DNA of 64,000 nt from Agelas oroides. Taxonomy: Eukaryota; Porifera; Demospongiae; Agelasida; Agelasidae. Below are positions 46,205 to 59,815 of this stretch, piece after piece (position 1 is the stretch's first letter; every line of letters begins with the position of its first letter). The stretch covers positions 4,322,415 through 4,386,414 of the forward strand of contig OX422205.1 in assembly GCA_949130485.1 (NCBI GenBank). Reading direction: 5' to 3'. A program made the translations under genes and the position numbers. The notes beneath the pieces are model-generated. The model made no database searches and had not been told where the DNA came from. It saw nothing but the letters and a program-made list of their open reading frames with translations.

Positions 46205-47965
46205 GCGTGGCAACCATAGATACCGTAGGTGGATGTGAAACGGCATGCGTTTACGGATAGTTTACGGAGATTTAATGATACAGTCCCTGCCACCATAGAT
46301 ACTATAAACGGACATGGATGGGAAACATTGCAAATTACGTATGTTAGTCCCATATAAAATTCTCACGTGATGGTACTACGCGCTTTACGCGGCAGAGTGA
46401 CAGCTGTGCAGGAGAGGCGGTGGAGGGAAGGTACGTTCTAACACTTTTCTTACGTTGGTATGGCTAGAGCTATGTATCACTTGGGTAGGTTTTGAGCGCT
46501 AAACTGATTGAGAGTCTCAATGGCTGACAAAAATGATAGAAGCGGGAAAGCAAGGCAACTGTTTACATATGTCCCGTCTTGGTATCGGTTGTTGTGAATT
46601 TGTGGACACATATACTTCGATACTAGTTGTGTCTGAGGTTTATGGAGCTTATTGCTACCTGTGCATTGTGATAGTGTACAATAATATATGCAATGCAAGC
46701 AAACCAATGGGTTTTAATGTGTATTTTACTCAGATTTATCGTTATCGGTAGCATGATGTGATACCCTAGTTTGCGGGCACATTTACTAAATCATGAAGAA
46801 ATAAATTTTGTTGTTGTTAGCATCCATGCTTAGTACAAGGATTGCTCTGTAATATTGATGAGTTGCTGCAGCATCTACGGCTCTTAGGAGTGCCTCAATG
46901 CTTGCTCTGTCCTGGCAGTTCTCACGCGGAACTCTTTCATTTTGGAAACAGACACTAGTATCTCCCGCGCAGAATCACGTCCAGACATCTCCGATGATCT
47001 CGGCATCCAACAGCGCTGCAGCTGCACTTTGCTATGCGTTGTTACGCGCTCTCGCATGAGAGGATGTCGATGTATGTGGCCCCGCCCATAAAACGGCTGC
47101 ACCCGCGGAAAATTGCAATGTTTCCCATCCAAGTCCGTTTATAGTATCTATGCTGCCACGGTCTGGGCGGCCAAAATTGTCGTGTACGCGCGACACTCTT
47201 TCAGTCTTGGGACACGCGAACGCTGTGATAGCGGTCTACATACTACTTCAGAGGATTACTAAGTACATACTCTACAGATTCAAAGTTACAGGAAGTCTAC
47301 ACTTCGCCTGTAACTCAACGTATTCACCCTCGCATCCGTTGAGCACTGTACTACAATCTTTGTGTGAGATTATCTCTGGAGATGTTTTGCTTCGAACCAG
47401 ATGTTGGCTTGATACAAATGTAATGTAGGTCGGTCTACTGGGAGAAAATACTGATAATGCTGTGACACTTTTTGTTTTCCCCAGAATCAGGCAAGATTGA
47501 AATTTCAGGATACTTACTTTGTGTGAGATTATCTCCGGACGTAGTTGTCTATACACCAAGTAACTGTTACAACTGTGTACTGTACTAGAACGTACACTGG
47601 GAGAAAATATAAGTGTTCCATTGAAAGTGTCGTTTACCAGTTAACAAACGGTGTGAAATCTCGCATGATTCGCGCGTATGACGGTACCGTGTCGCGTCTA
47701 CATGGTAGCTGCATTCTCCACACGGAGCAGCATGAGCGCGAAGCAGCATGAAATTAAACTTCCTGTAACCTTCTAGCTGTAGAGTATGTACCTTGTCCAT
47801 TCTATTCCCTGTTCCAGCTGCTGCCAAACCGCTCAACTGAGGTAAAATGACACGGACACCCGTATACTTCTCCGTTTCATCCGTGGCAAGGAGTGTTTCC
47901 GTAAAAATTTTAGTATGCGGACGTGTTTCATATCCACCTACGGTATATATTATCTATGGGCAACC
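46205..47965. mobile_element. Two nested, related inverted-repeat elements (CCATAGATAC…GGATG.GAAAC ends)
   Basis: Outer ends: CCATAGATACCGTAGGTGG at about 46214 and its mirrored form near 47935-47965. Inner ends: CCATAGATACTATAAACGGA at about 46292, running on through TGGATGGGAAACATTGCAA, mirrored at 47115-47155. Both pairs share the CCATAGATA … GGATG(G/T)GAAAC pattern, so the inner element is probably a relative inserted in, or duplicated from, the outer one. A direct repeat (TTTGTGTGAGATTATCTC) lies at 47359 and 47519. Confidence 0.65.
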
Positions 47966-48035
47966 CAACAATTTTCGGGTACGCTTCGCGCGCCAGTGGC
48001 TGAACCCCCCTTTCTAAATTTCTAAATCCGACACT

Positions 48036-48650
48036 GGACTGGACAGCATAAGTAGGCCTACAACACAGAACAGCGTAAGGACAGCATGGACAGCGTAAAG
48101 ACAATATTGGACTGCATAAGGACAGGACCGGACAGCATTCGTCTCGCAAGCCAGACCCTTTCCGTTCAGCAGCGCCAGTATGCGTCCGCGTGCCGCTTAC
48201 TGAAAGCGATCGGCGCTGCGGAACGGAAAGGGTCTGGCTTGCGAGACTAGGACAGCATAAGGACCAGACTGGTCAGAGTAAGGATAGAATTAGACAGCAA
48301 AAGGACGGCAGGACTGGACAGCATTAGGACAAGACTGAACAGCATAAGGACCAGAGTAAGGATGTAGAATTAGACAGCAAAAGGACGGCAGGACTGGACA
48401 GCTAGCATAAGAACAAGACTGGACAGCATAAGGACAAGACTGAGATGGACAGCGTAAGTATAGTACTGGAAAGCATGAAGACTAAGGAATGGACAGCACA
48501 CAGTCGACAAAGACGAGACTGGACAGCCGTATAGTACTGGAAAGCATGAAGACTAAGGAATGGACAGCACAAAGTCGACAAAGATGAGACTGGACAGCGT
48601 AAGGACAGGAGTGGACTGCATAAGGACAAGACTGGACAGCTTAAGGTGGC
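48036..48650 (+). repeat. GGACAGCAT satellite, right block
   Basis: Degenerate tandem GGACAGCATAAGGACAAGACT units, including a duplicated approximately 75-bp segment (about 48460-48530 and 48535-48600). It is interrupted by the MITE at 48140. Confidence 0.85.
48140..48250. mobile_element. About 110-bp MITE inside the satellite, 9-bp flanking repeat
   Basis: TCGTCTCGCAAGCCAGACCC … GGGTCTGGCTTGCGAGACTA with matching inner arms (TTTCCGTTC). GGACAGCAT flanks both sides. The flank is also the satellite word, so the duplication is consistent but not decisive here. Confidence 0.85.
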
Positions 48651-49070
48651 AGAGAACCCTGTTACTCTCAAGGTCGACAAACCTGGGATCCAAGCTGATA
48701 GACCTCTTTGTCTTGTTAAACTTTTAGCGCACCGTCAGTTTTGGGAGTCTTCAACCGTTCACTGTCCGTAAAATTGGGGATTTTCTGTCAGCGTTAGCAT
48801 CCAATAATCAGTTTATACTTAAGTTAGTTAAGATGTGGCCTGGCGGAACCTTGGTCGGAACTTTGAAGATAAGCTTAGATCAACTTAAAATAAAAAAAAG
48901 GAGTTTAGTAGAGTGTTGCAGTGTCAGTAGCTGTGAGTAGTACGTATAGTGCCTGCTTGTGAAAGCAAGCTTATGTCTAGAAGCAGCAGAAAGGCCACAG
49001 TGGCCAAGACTGTACTCATTGGGCAGGCCCAGGTCTTGCGATCGTATGCCAAGCTTAGCAGGTGATCGTG
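48651..49070. other. Unique spacer between the two satellites
   Basis: No gene recognised. A short minus-strand frame (49080-48880) has no features. Confidence 0.5.
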
Positions 49071-52000
49071 GAAACATCATGAGACACTATGAGACATTAT
49101 TGATGCAATGGGACAGTATGAGACAGCATGAGACACAATGAGACAATAGGAGATATTATGAGACATTATGAGACATTATGAGACAGTATGAGACACTACG
49201 AGATATTATGGACGCAATGGGCCTGTATGAAACAGCATAAGATACTGAGACAATAGGAGACATCATGAGACATCATGAGACACCATGAGAAAGCATGAGA
49301 CATCTTGAGACATTACGACGGCATAAGACACTACTAAACATTATGAGATTCAACGGGACTGTATGACACAGCATGAGACCCTGTGAGACAATAGGAGAGA
49401 TCATGACATGTTATGAGACACTATGAGACATCATGAGACAGCATGAGGTACTACGAGACACTATGGATGCAATGGGACTGTATGCGACAGCATGAGACTC
49501 CATGAGACAATAGGAGACATCATGAGATATTATAAGACACTATAAGACATCATCAGACATTATGAGACAGCATGAGACACTATCAGCCAATAGCAGACAT
49601 CATCAGACATTATGAGACAGCATGAGACATTATGAGACATTATGGATGCGATGGGACTGTATGATACAGCATGAGACACTATGAGACAATAGGAGACTTC
49701 CTGAGACAGTATGTGAGACACTATGAAACATCATGAGACATTGAGACAGCATGAGACACTGTGAGACGAAAGGAGACATCATGAAACATTGTGAGACAGC
49801 ATGAGACACTATGAGACATTATGGATGCAATGGGACTGTATGAGACAGCATGAGATATGAGACACTATGAGACAATAGGAGACATCTTGAGATATTATGA
49901 GACAGCATGAGACACTACGAGACATAGATCCAATGGGACTGTATGAGACAGCATAAGACACTGACACAATAGGAGATATCGTGAGGCAGTATGAGACACT
50001 ATGAGGCACTATGACACACCATGAGATATTATGGCACATCATGAGACAGCCTGAGACAGCATGACACACTACGAGACATTATGGATGCAATGGGACAGCA
50101 TGAGACATCATGAGACACCATGAGAAATAGGAGATATCGTGAGACATTGAGACACTATAAGACATCATGAGACATTATGAGACGGCATGAGACACTATCA
50201 GCCAATAAGAGACATCACGAGACATTATAAGACATTATGGATGCGACGGGACTGTATGATAACACTATGAGACAATAGGAGACAGTATGATACAGTATGA
50301 GACACTATGAGACACCATCAGACATTGAGACAGCATGAGACACTGTGAGACAAAAGGAAACACCATGAGACATTATGAGACAGCATAAGACACTACGAGC
50401 CATTATGACATGCAATAGATCTGTATGTGACAGTATGAGACACTGAGACAATAGGAGACATCATGAGATATGAGACACTATGACACATCATGAGACATCA
50501 TGAGACAGCATGAGGTACAACGAGACATTATGGATGCAATGGGACTGTATGAGACAGCATGAGACACCATGAGACAATAAGAGACATCATGAGAGATTAT
50601 GAGAGAGTATGAGACACTACGAGACATGAGATGCAATGGGACTTTATCAGACAATATGAGAAACTATGAGACAATAGGAGACATTACATGACTTTATGAG
50701 ACAGAATGAGACATTATGGACACAAAGGGACTGTATGAGACAGCATGAGACACTATGAGACAATAGGAGACATCATCAGACATTATGAGACAGAATGAGA
50801 CATTATGGAAGCAATGGCACTGTATGAGACAGCATGAGACACTGAGACAATAGGAGACATCATGAGACATTATGAGACACTATGAGACATCATCAGACAT
50901 TGTGAGACAGCATGAGACACTATGAGATATTATAGATCCATTGGAACTATATGAGACAGCATGAGACACCATGAGAAATAGGAGATATCGCGAGACATTA
51001 TAAGACATTATGGATGCGATGGGTCTGTAAGATAACACTATGAGACAATAGGGGACAGTATGATACAGTATGAGACACTATGAGACACCATCAGACATTG
51101 AGACAGCATGAGACACTGTGAGACAAAAGGAGACATCATGAGACATTATGAGACAGCATGAGACACTACGAGACAGTATGACATGCAATAGAACTGTATG
51201 TGATAGTATGAGACACTGTGAGACAATAGGAGACATCATGATATATTCTGAGACACTATGACACATCATGAGACATCATGAGACAGCATGAGGTACTACG
51301 GGACATTATGGATGCAATGGGACTGTATGAGACAGCATGAGACACCATGGGACAATAGGAGACATCGTCAGGCAGTATGAGACATCATGAGGCATTATGA
51401 CACAGCATGAGACACTGAGACAATAAGAGACATCATGAGACATTATGAGAGAGCATGAGACACTACGAGACATATGAGATGCAATGGGACTTTATCAGAC
51501 AGTATGAGAAACTATGAGACAATAGGAGACATTACGTGACTTTATGAGACATTATGGACACAAAGGGACTGTATGATACAGCATAAGACACTATGAGACA
51601 ATAGGAAACAACATCAGACATTATGGGACAGAATGAGACATTATGGATGCAATGGGACTGTATGAGACAGCATGAGACACTGAGACAATAGGAGACATCA
51701 TGAGACATTATGAGACACTGTGAGACATCATGAGACATTGTGAGACAGCATGAGACACTATGAGATATTATAGATCCAATGGGACTGTATGAGACAGCAT
51801 GAGACACTGAGACAATAGGAGACATCATCAGACATTATGAGACAGTATGAGACACTACTAGCCAATAAGAGCCATCATGAGACATGATGAGACAGCATGA
51901 GACACTGACACAATAGGAGACATCGTGAGGCAGTATGAGACACTATGAGGCACTATGAGACACCATGAGATATTATGGGACATCATGACACAGCATGACA

Positions 52001-55000
52001 CACTACGAGACATTATGGATGCAATGGGACTGTATGAGACAACATGAAACATGAGACACTATGAGACAAGAGGAGACATCATGAGATATTATGAGACAGC
52101 ATGAGACACTACGAGACATTATAGATCCAATGGGACTGTATGAGACAGCATGAGACATTATGAGACAGCATGAGACACTACGAGACATTATAGATCCAAT
52201 GGGACAGTATGAGACAGCATGAGACACTACGAAAAAATAGGAGACAACATCAGACATTATGAGACAGCATGAGACACTATGAAACAATGAGACACATCCT
52301 GAGACGTCATGAGACAGCATGAGACTCTAGGAGACATTATGGATCCAATGCGACTCTATGACACAGCATACGATACTGAGACAATAGGAGACATCATGAG
52401 ACATTATGAGACATCATGAGACATTATGAGACAGCATGATACACACCGAGACATTATAGATGCAATGGGACTGTATGAGACAGCATGAGACACTGAGACA
52501 ATAGGAAACATCATCAGACATTATGAGACAGTATGAAACACTACTAGCCAATAAGAGACATCATGAGACATGATGAGACAGCATGAGACATTATGAGACA
52601 TTATGGATGAGACAATAGGAGACATCACCAGACATTATGAGACATTATGAGATTTTATGAGGCAGCTTGAGACATTATGAGACATCATGAGATATTATGA
52701 GACAGCATGAGACATAATGAGACAGCATGACATTATGGATGCAATGGGACAGCATGAGACAGCATGAGACACCATGAGACACCATGAGAAATAGGAGATA
52801 TCGTGAGACATTGAGACAGTATAAGACATCATGAGACATTATGAGACGGCATGAGACACTATCAGCCAATAAGAGATATCATGAGACATTATAAGACATT
52901 ATGGATGCGATGGGAATGTATGATATCACTATGAGACAATAGGAGACAGTATGAGACATCATCAGACATTGTGACAGCATGAGACACTGTGAGACAAAAG
53001 GAGACATCATGAGACATTATGAGACAGCATAAGACACTACGAGACATTATGACATGCAATAGAACTGTATGTGACAGTATGAGACACTGTGAGACATCAT
53101 GAGACATTGTGAGACAGCATGAGACACTATGAGATATTATAGATCCAATAGGACTGTATGAGACAGCATGAGACACCATGAGAAATAGGAGATATCGTGA
53201 GACATTATAAGACATTATGGATGCGATGGGTCTGTATGATAACACTATGAGACAATAGGAGACAGTATGATACAGTATGAGACACTATGAAACACCATCA
53301 GACATTGAGACAGCATGAGACACTGTGAGACAAAAGGAGACATCATGAGACATTATGAGACAGCGTAAGACACTACGAGACAGTATGACATGCAATAGAA
53401 CTGTATGTGACAGTATGAGACACTGTGAGACAATAGGAGACATCATGAGATATTATGAGACACTATGACACATCATGAGACATCATGAAACAGCATGAGG
53501 TACTACGAGACATTATGGATGCAATGGGACAGCATGAGACACTGAGACAAAAGGAGACATCATGAGACATTATGAGACACTATGAGACATCATGAGACAT
53601 TGTGAGACAGCATGAGACACTATGAGATATTATAGATCCAATAGGACTGTATGAGACAGCATGAGACACCATGAGAAATAGGAGATATCGTGAGACATTA
53701 TAAGACATTATGGATGCGATGGGTCTGTATGATAACACTATGAGACAATAGGAGACAGTATGATACAGTATGAGACACTATGAAACACCATCAGACATTG
53801 AGACAGCATGAGACACTGTGAGACAAAAGGAGACATCATGAGACATTATGAGACAGCGTAAGACACTACGAGACAGTATGACATGCAATAGAACTGTATG
53901 TGACAGTATGAGACACTGTGAGACAATAGGAGACATCATGAGATATTATGAGACACTATGACACATCATGAGACATCATGAAACAGCATGAGGTACTACG
54001 AGACATTATGGATGCAATGGGACTGTATGAGACAGCATGAGACAATAGGAGACATCGTCAGGCAGTATGAGACATCATGAGGCATTATGACACAGCATGA
54101 GACACTGAGACAATAAGAGACATCATGAGACATTATGAGAGAGCATGAGACACTACGAGACATATGAGATGCAATGGGACTTTCTCAGACAGTATGAGAA
54201 ACTATGAGACAATAGGAGACATTACGTGACTTTATGAGACAGAATGAGACATTATGGACACAAAGGGACTGTATGAGAAAGCATGAGACACTATGAGACA
54301 ATAGGAGACAGCGTAAGACACTACGAGACAGTATGACATGCAATAGAACTGTATGTGACAGTATGAGACACTGTGAGACAATAGGAGACATCATGAGATA
54401 TTATGAGACACTATGACACATCATGAGACATCATGAGACAGCATGAGGTACTACGAGACATTATGGATGCAATGGGACTGTATGAGACAGCATGAGACAC
54501 CATGAGACAATAGGAGACATCGTCAGGCAGTATGAGACATCATGAGGCATTATGACACAGCATGAGACACTGAGACAATAAGAGACATCATGAGACATTA
54601 TGAGAGAGCATGAGACACTACGAGACATATGAGATGCAATGGGACTTTCTCAGACAGTATGAGAAACTATGAGACAATAGGAGACATTACGTGACTTTAT
54701 GAGACAGAATGAGACATTATGGACACAAAGGGACTGTATGAGACAGCATGAGACACTATGAGACAATAGGAGACAACATCAGACATTATGAGACAGAATG
54801 AGACATTATGGATGCAATGCGACTGTTTGAGACAGCATGAGACACTGAGACAATAGGAGACATCATGAGACATTATGAGACACTATGAGACATCATGAGA
54901 CATTGTGAGACAGCATGAGACACTATGAGATATTATAGATCCAATGGGACTGTATGAGACAGCATGAGACACTGAGACAATAGGAGACATCATCAAACAT

Positions 55001-56374
55001 TATGAGACAGTATGAGACACTACTAGCCAATAAGAGACATCATGAGACATGATGAGACAGCATGAGACACTGACACAATAGGAGACATCGTGAGGCAGTA
55101 TGAGACACTATGAGGCACTATGACACACCATGAGATTTTATGAGACATCATGAGACATAATGAGACAGCAAGACACACTACGATACATTATGGATGCAAT
55201 GGGACAGTATGAGGCAGCATGAGAAACTGCGACAATAGGAGACCACATGAGACATTATGAGACATTGAGACGGTATGAGACAATGAGACATGAGATATTA
55301 TGAGACAGCATGAGACACTGAGACAATAGGAGACATCATGAGACATTATGAGACACTATGATACATCATGAGATTTTATCAGACAGCACAAGACACTACG
55401 AGACATTATGGATGCAATGGGACTGTATAAGACAACATGAGACATGAGACACTACGAGACAAGAGGAGACATCATGAGATATTATGAGACAGCATGAGAC
55501 ACTACGAGACATTATAGATCCAATGGGACTGTATGAGACAGCATGAGACATTACGAGACATTATAGATCCAATGGGGCTGTATGAGACAGCATGAGACAC
55601 TGAGGCAATAGGAGACATCATCAGGCATTATGATACAACATGAAACACTACTAGCCAATAAGAGACATCTTGCGACATGATGAGACAGCATGAGACATTA
55701 TGAGACATTATGGATGAAATGGGACAGTATGAGGCAGCATGAGAAACTGCGACAATAGGAGTCCACATGAGACATTATGCGACATTGAGACAGTATGAGA
55801 CACTATGAGACAATGAGACTTCATGAGATATTATGAGACAGCATGTGACATTGAGACAGTAGGAGACATCATGAGACATTATGAGACACTATGAGACATC
55901 CTGAGACATTGTGAGACAGTATGAGACACTATGAGACATCATGATACATTGAGACAGCATGAGACACTGTGTGACAAAAGGAGACATCATGAAATTTTAT
56001 CAGACAGCACAAGACACTACGAGACATTATGGATGGAGTGGGGCTGTATGAGACAGCATGAGACACTGACACAATAGGAGACATCATGACGCGGTATGAG
56101 ACACTATGAGGCACTATGACACACCTTGAGATATTATGAGACATCATGAGACATCATGAGACAGCATGACACACTACGAGACATTATGGATGCAATGGGA
56201 CAGTATGAGACGTCATGAGAAACTGAGACAATAGGAGACCATATGAGACATTATGAGACACCATGAGGCATCATGAGACATTATTAGACGGCATGAGACA
56301 CTATGAGAAAATAGGAGACATGATGAGACATGATGAGACATTATGAGACAGCATGAGACTCTATGAGACATTAT

Positions 56375-56530
56375 GGTGTCTCACAGTGTCTCATGGTGTC
56401 TTGTAGTGTCTCAGTGTCACATGGTGTCTTGGGATCTCTTATGTTGTTTCATAGTGTCTCACAGTGTCTCTGTTTTTGTGCGGTCTCATGCTTTGTCAGG
56501 ATGGTGTTTCATGATATGATGTCTCATTAT
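56375..56530 (-). repeat. Orientation-switched satellite segment, copy 1
   Basis: Here the plus strand reads GGTGTCTCACAGTGTCTCAT…, the complement of the surrounding satellite, for about 155 bp, with diverged units and a TCTCTGTTTTTGTGCGG patch. The same segment recurs at 59658. Confidence 0.85.
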
Positions 56531-59382
56531 GGGTCATCATGAGACATAATGAGACAGCATGACACACTACGAGACAATATGGATGCAATGGGACTGTATG
56601 AGACAGCATGAGAAACTGCGACAATTAATAGGAGACCACATGAGACGTTATGAGACATCATGAGACAGTATGAGACACTATGAGACAATGAGACATCATG
56701 AGATAATATGAGACAGCATGAGACACTGAGACAGTAGGAGGCATCATGAGACATTAAGAGATAGCATGAGACACTATGAGACAATAGGAGACATCATGAG
56801 ATATTATCAGACAGCATGAGACATTGTGAGACAGCATGAGACACTATGAGATATAGATCCAATGGGACTGTATGAGACAGCATGAGACACTGAGACAATA
56901 GGAGACATCATCAGACATCATGAGACAGTAGGAGACACTACTAGCCGATACGAGACATCATGAGACATGATGAGACAGCATAAGACACTGACACAATAGG
57001 AGACATCGTGAGGCAGTATGAGACACTATGAGGCACTATGACACACCATGAGATATTATGACACATCATGAGACATCATGAGACAGCATGACACACTACG
57101 AGATTTTATGGATGCAATGGAACAGTATGAGGCAGCATGAGAACTGCGACAATAGGAGACCACATGAGACATTATGAGACATTGAGACAGTATGAGACAC
57201 TATGAGACAATGAGACATCATGAGATATTATGAGACAGCATGTGACACTGAGACAGTAGGAGACATCATGAGACATTATTAGACACTATGAGACATCCTG
57301 AGACATTGTGAGACAGTATGAGACACTATGAGACATCATGAGACATTGATACAGCATGAGACACTGTGTGACAAAAGGAGACATCATGAGATTTTATTAT
57401 GAGACAGCATGAGACACTGAGACAATAGGAGACGTCATGAGACATTATGAGACACTATGATACATCATGAGATTTTATCAGACAGCACAAGACACTACGA
57501 GACATTATGGATGCAATGGGACTGTATGAGACACTATGAGACAAGAGGAGACATCATGAGATATTATGAGACAGCATGAGATACTACGAGACATTATAGA
57601 CCCAATGGGACTGTATGAGACAGCATGAGACATGAGACAACATGAGACGCTACGAGACATTCTAGATCCAATGGGACTGTATGAGACAGCATGATACACT
57701 ATGAAACAATAGGAGACATCATCAGACTTTATGAGACAGCATGAGACACTATGAAACAATGAGAGACATCATGAGACATTATGAGACAGCATGAGACACT
57801 ACGAGACATTATAGATGCAATGGGACTGTATGAGACAGCATGAGACACTGAGACAATAGGAGACATCATCAGATATTATGATACAGTATGAAACACTACT
57901 AGCCAATAAGAGACATCTTGCGACATGATGAGACAGCATGAGACATTATGAGACATTATGGATGAAATGGGACAGTATGAGGCAGCATGAGAAACTGCGA
58001 CAATAGGAGTCCACATGAGACATTATGCGACATTGAGACAGTATGAGACACTATGAGACAATGAGACATCATGAGATATTATGAGACAGCATGTGACATT
58101 GAGACAGTAGGAGACATCATGAGACATTATGAGACACTATGAGACATCCTGAGACATTGTGAGACAGTATGAGACACTATGAGACATCATGAGACATTGA
58201 GACAGCATGAGACACTGTGTGACAAAAGGAGACATCATGAGATTTTATCAGACAGCACAAGACACTACGAGGCATTATGGATGGATTAGGACTGTATGAG
58301 ACAGCATGAGACACTGACACAATAGGAGACATCGTGAGGCAGTATGAGACACTATGAGGCACTATGACACACCATGAGATTTTATGAGACATCATGAGAC
58401 ATCATGAGACAGCATGACACACTACGAGACATTATGGATGCAATGGGACAGTATGAGGCAGCATGAGAAACTGTGACAATAGGAGACATCATGAGACATC
58501 ATGAGACACCATGAGAAAGCATGAGACATCTTGAGACATTACGACGGCATAAGACACTACTAAACATTATGAGATTCAACGGGACTGTATGACACAGCAT
58601 GAGACCCTGTGAGACAATAGGAGAGATCATGACATGTTATGAGACACTATGAGACATCATGAGACAGCATGAGGTACTACGAGACACTATGGATGCAATG
58701 GGACTGTATGCGACAGCATGAGACTCCATGAGACAATAGGAGACATCATGAGATATTATAAGACACTATAAGACATCATCAGACATTATGAGACAGCATG
58801 AGACATTATGAGACATTATGGATGCGATGGGACTGTATGATACAGCATGAGACACTATGAGACAATAGGAGACTTCCTGAGACAGTATGTGAGACACTAT
58901 GAAACATCATGAGACATTGAGACAGCATGAGACACTGTGAGACGAAAGGAGACATCATGAAACATTGTGAGACAGCATGAGACACTATGGGACATTATGG
59001 ATGCAATGGGACTGTATGAGACAGCATGAGATATGAGACACTATGAGACAATAGGAGACATCATGAGATATTATGAGACACCATGAGACACTACGAGACA
59101 TTATAGATCCAATGGGACTATGAGACACCAATAGACACTGACACAATAGGAGACATCGTGAGGCACTATGAGACACTATGAGGCACTATCAGACAGCATA
59201 AGATACTGAGACAATAGGAGAGATCATGAGACATTATGAGACATTATGAGACGGCATGAGACACTACGAGACATTATCGATGCAATGGGACTGTATGAGA
59301 CAGCATGAGACACTGAGACAATAGGAGACCATATGAGACATTATGAGACACCATGAGACATCATGAGACATTATTAGACGGC

Positions 59383-59575
59383 ATGAATGAATGAATGAAT
59401 GAATTTTAATGACGTTTTAGGCCGGGGAAGCCATTTGTCAACCAAAAGACTAAAGAAACTATGTGACATACTACTATAGTAATAACTGTCTCTGCTTCAT
59501 ACACACATGCACAAACTGAGCCAATTGATGTACTACAGGTAGTTCCTTACAACACATTAATAATTCAAATTGTCT
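59383..59575 (-). mobile_element. Insertion resembling a LINE 3' end with an (ATTC)n tail
   Basis: About 190 bp of non-satellite sequence. On the minus strand it ends in AAAACGTCATTAAAATTC followed by ATTC repeats, the type of short tandem tail found on CR1/L2-like LINEs (inference). CATGA flanks both ends. The paralogous site at about 56292 lacks the insertion. Confidence 0.6.
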
Positions 59576-59657
59576 ATCATGAGACACTATGAGAAAATAG
59601 GAGACATGATGAGACATGATGAGACATTATGAGACAGCATGAGACTCTATGAGACAT

Positions 59658-59815
59658 GGTGTCTCACAGTGTCTCATGGTGTCTTGTAGTGTCTCAGTCT
59701 CTCATGGTGTCTTGGGATCTCTTATGTTGTTTCATAGTGTCTCACAGTGTCTCTGTTTTTGTGCGGTCTCATGCTTTGTCAGGATGGTGTTTCATTATAT
59801 GATGTCTCATTATGG
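59658..59815 (-). repeat. Orientation-switched satellite segment, copy 2
   Basis: A close copy of 56375-56530, shifted by 3283 bp, lying just after the LINE-like insertion. Confidence 0.85.

Larger units (their letters stand above)
44841..48035. mobile_element. 3.2-kb transposon nest bounded by CAGTG(G/T)CGGATTTAG inverted ends
   Basis: The left end CAGTGGCGGATTTAGGGAGG and the right end (complement CAGTGTCGGATTTAGAAATT) form imperfect terminal repeats, followed on both sides by GGGGGGT. The CAGTGGCGGAT-type terminus is like hAT elements (inference). The satellite is continuous across it. Nearly all its length is other inverted-repeat elements inserted inside (44895, 45435, 46205 and 46292). 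No transposase frame is recognisable. Confidence 0.6.

Noticed and set aside
45556..46353. 265-codon open frame on the minus strand
   Set aside because: It crosses the right terminus of a MITE with a 9-bp duplication, has no domain-like pattern, and part of it is the inverted arm of the element.
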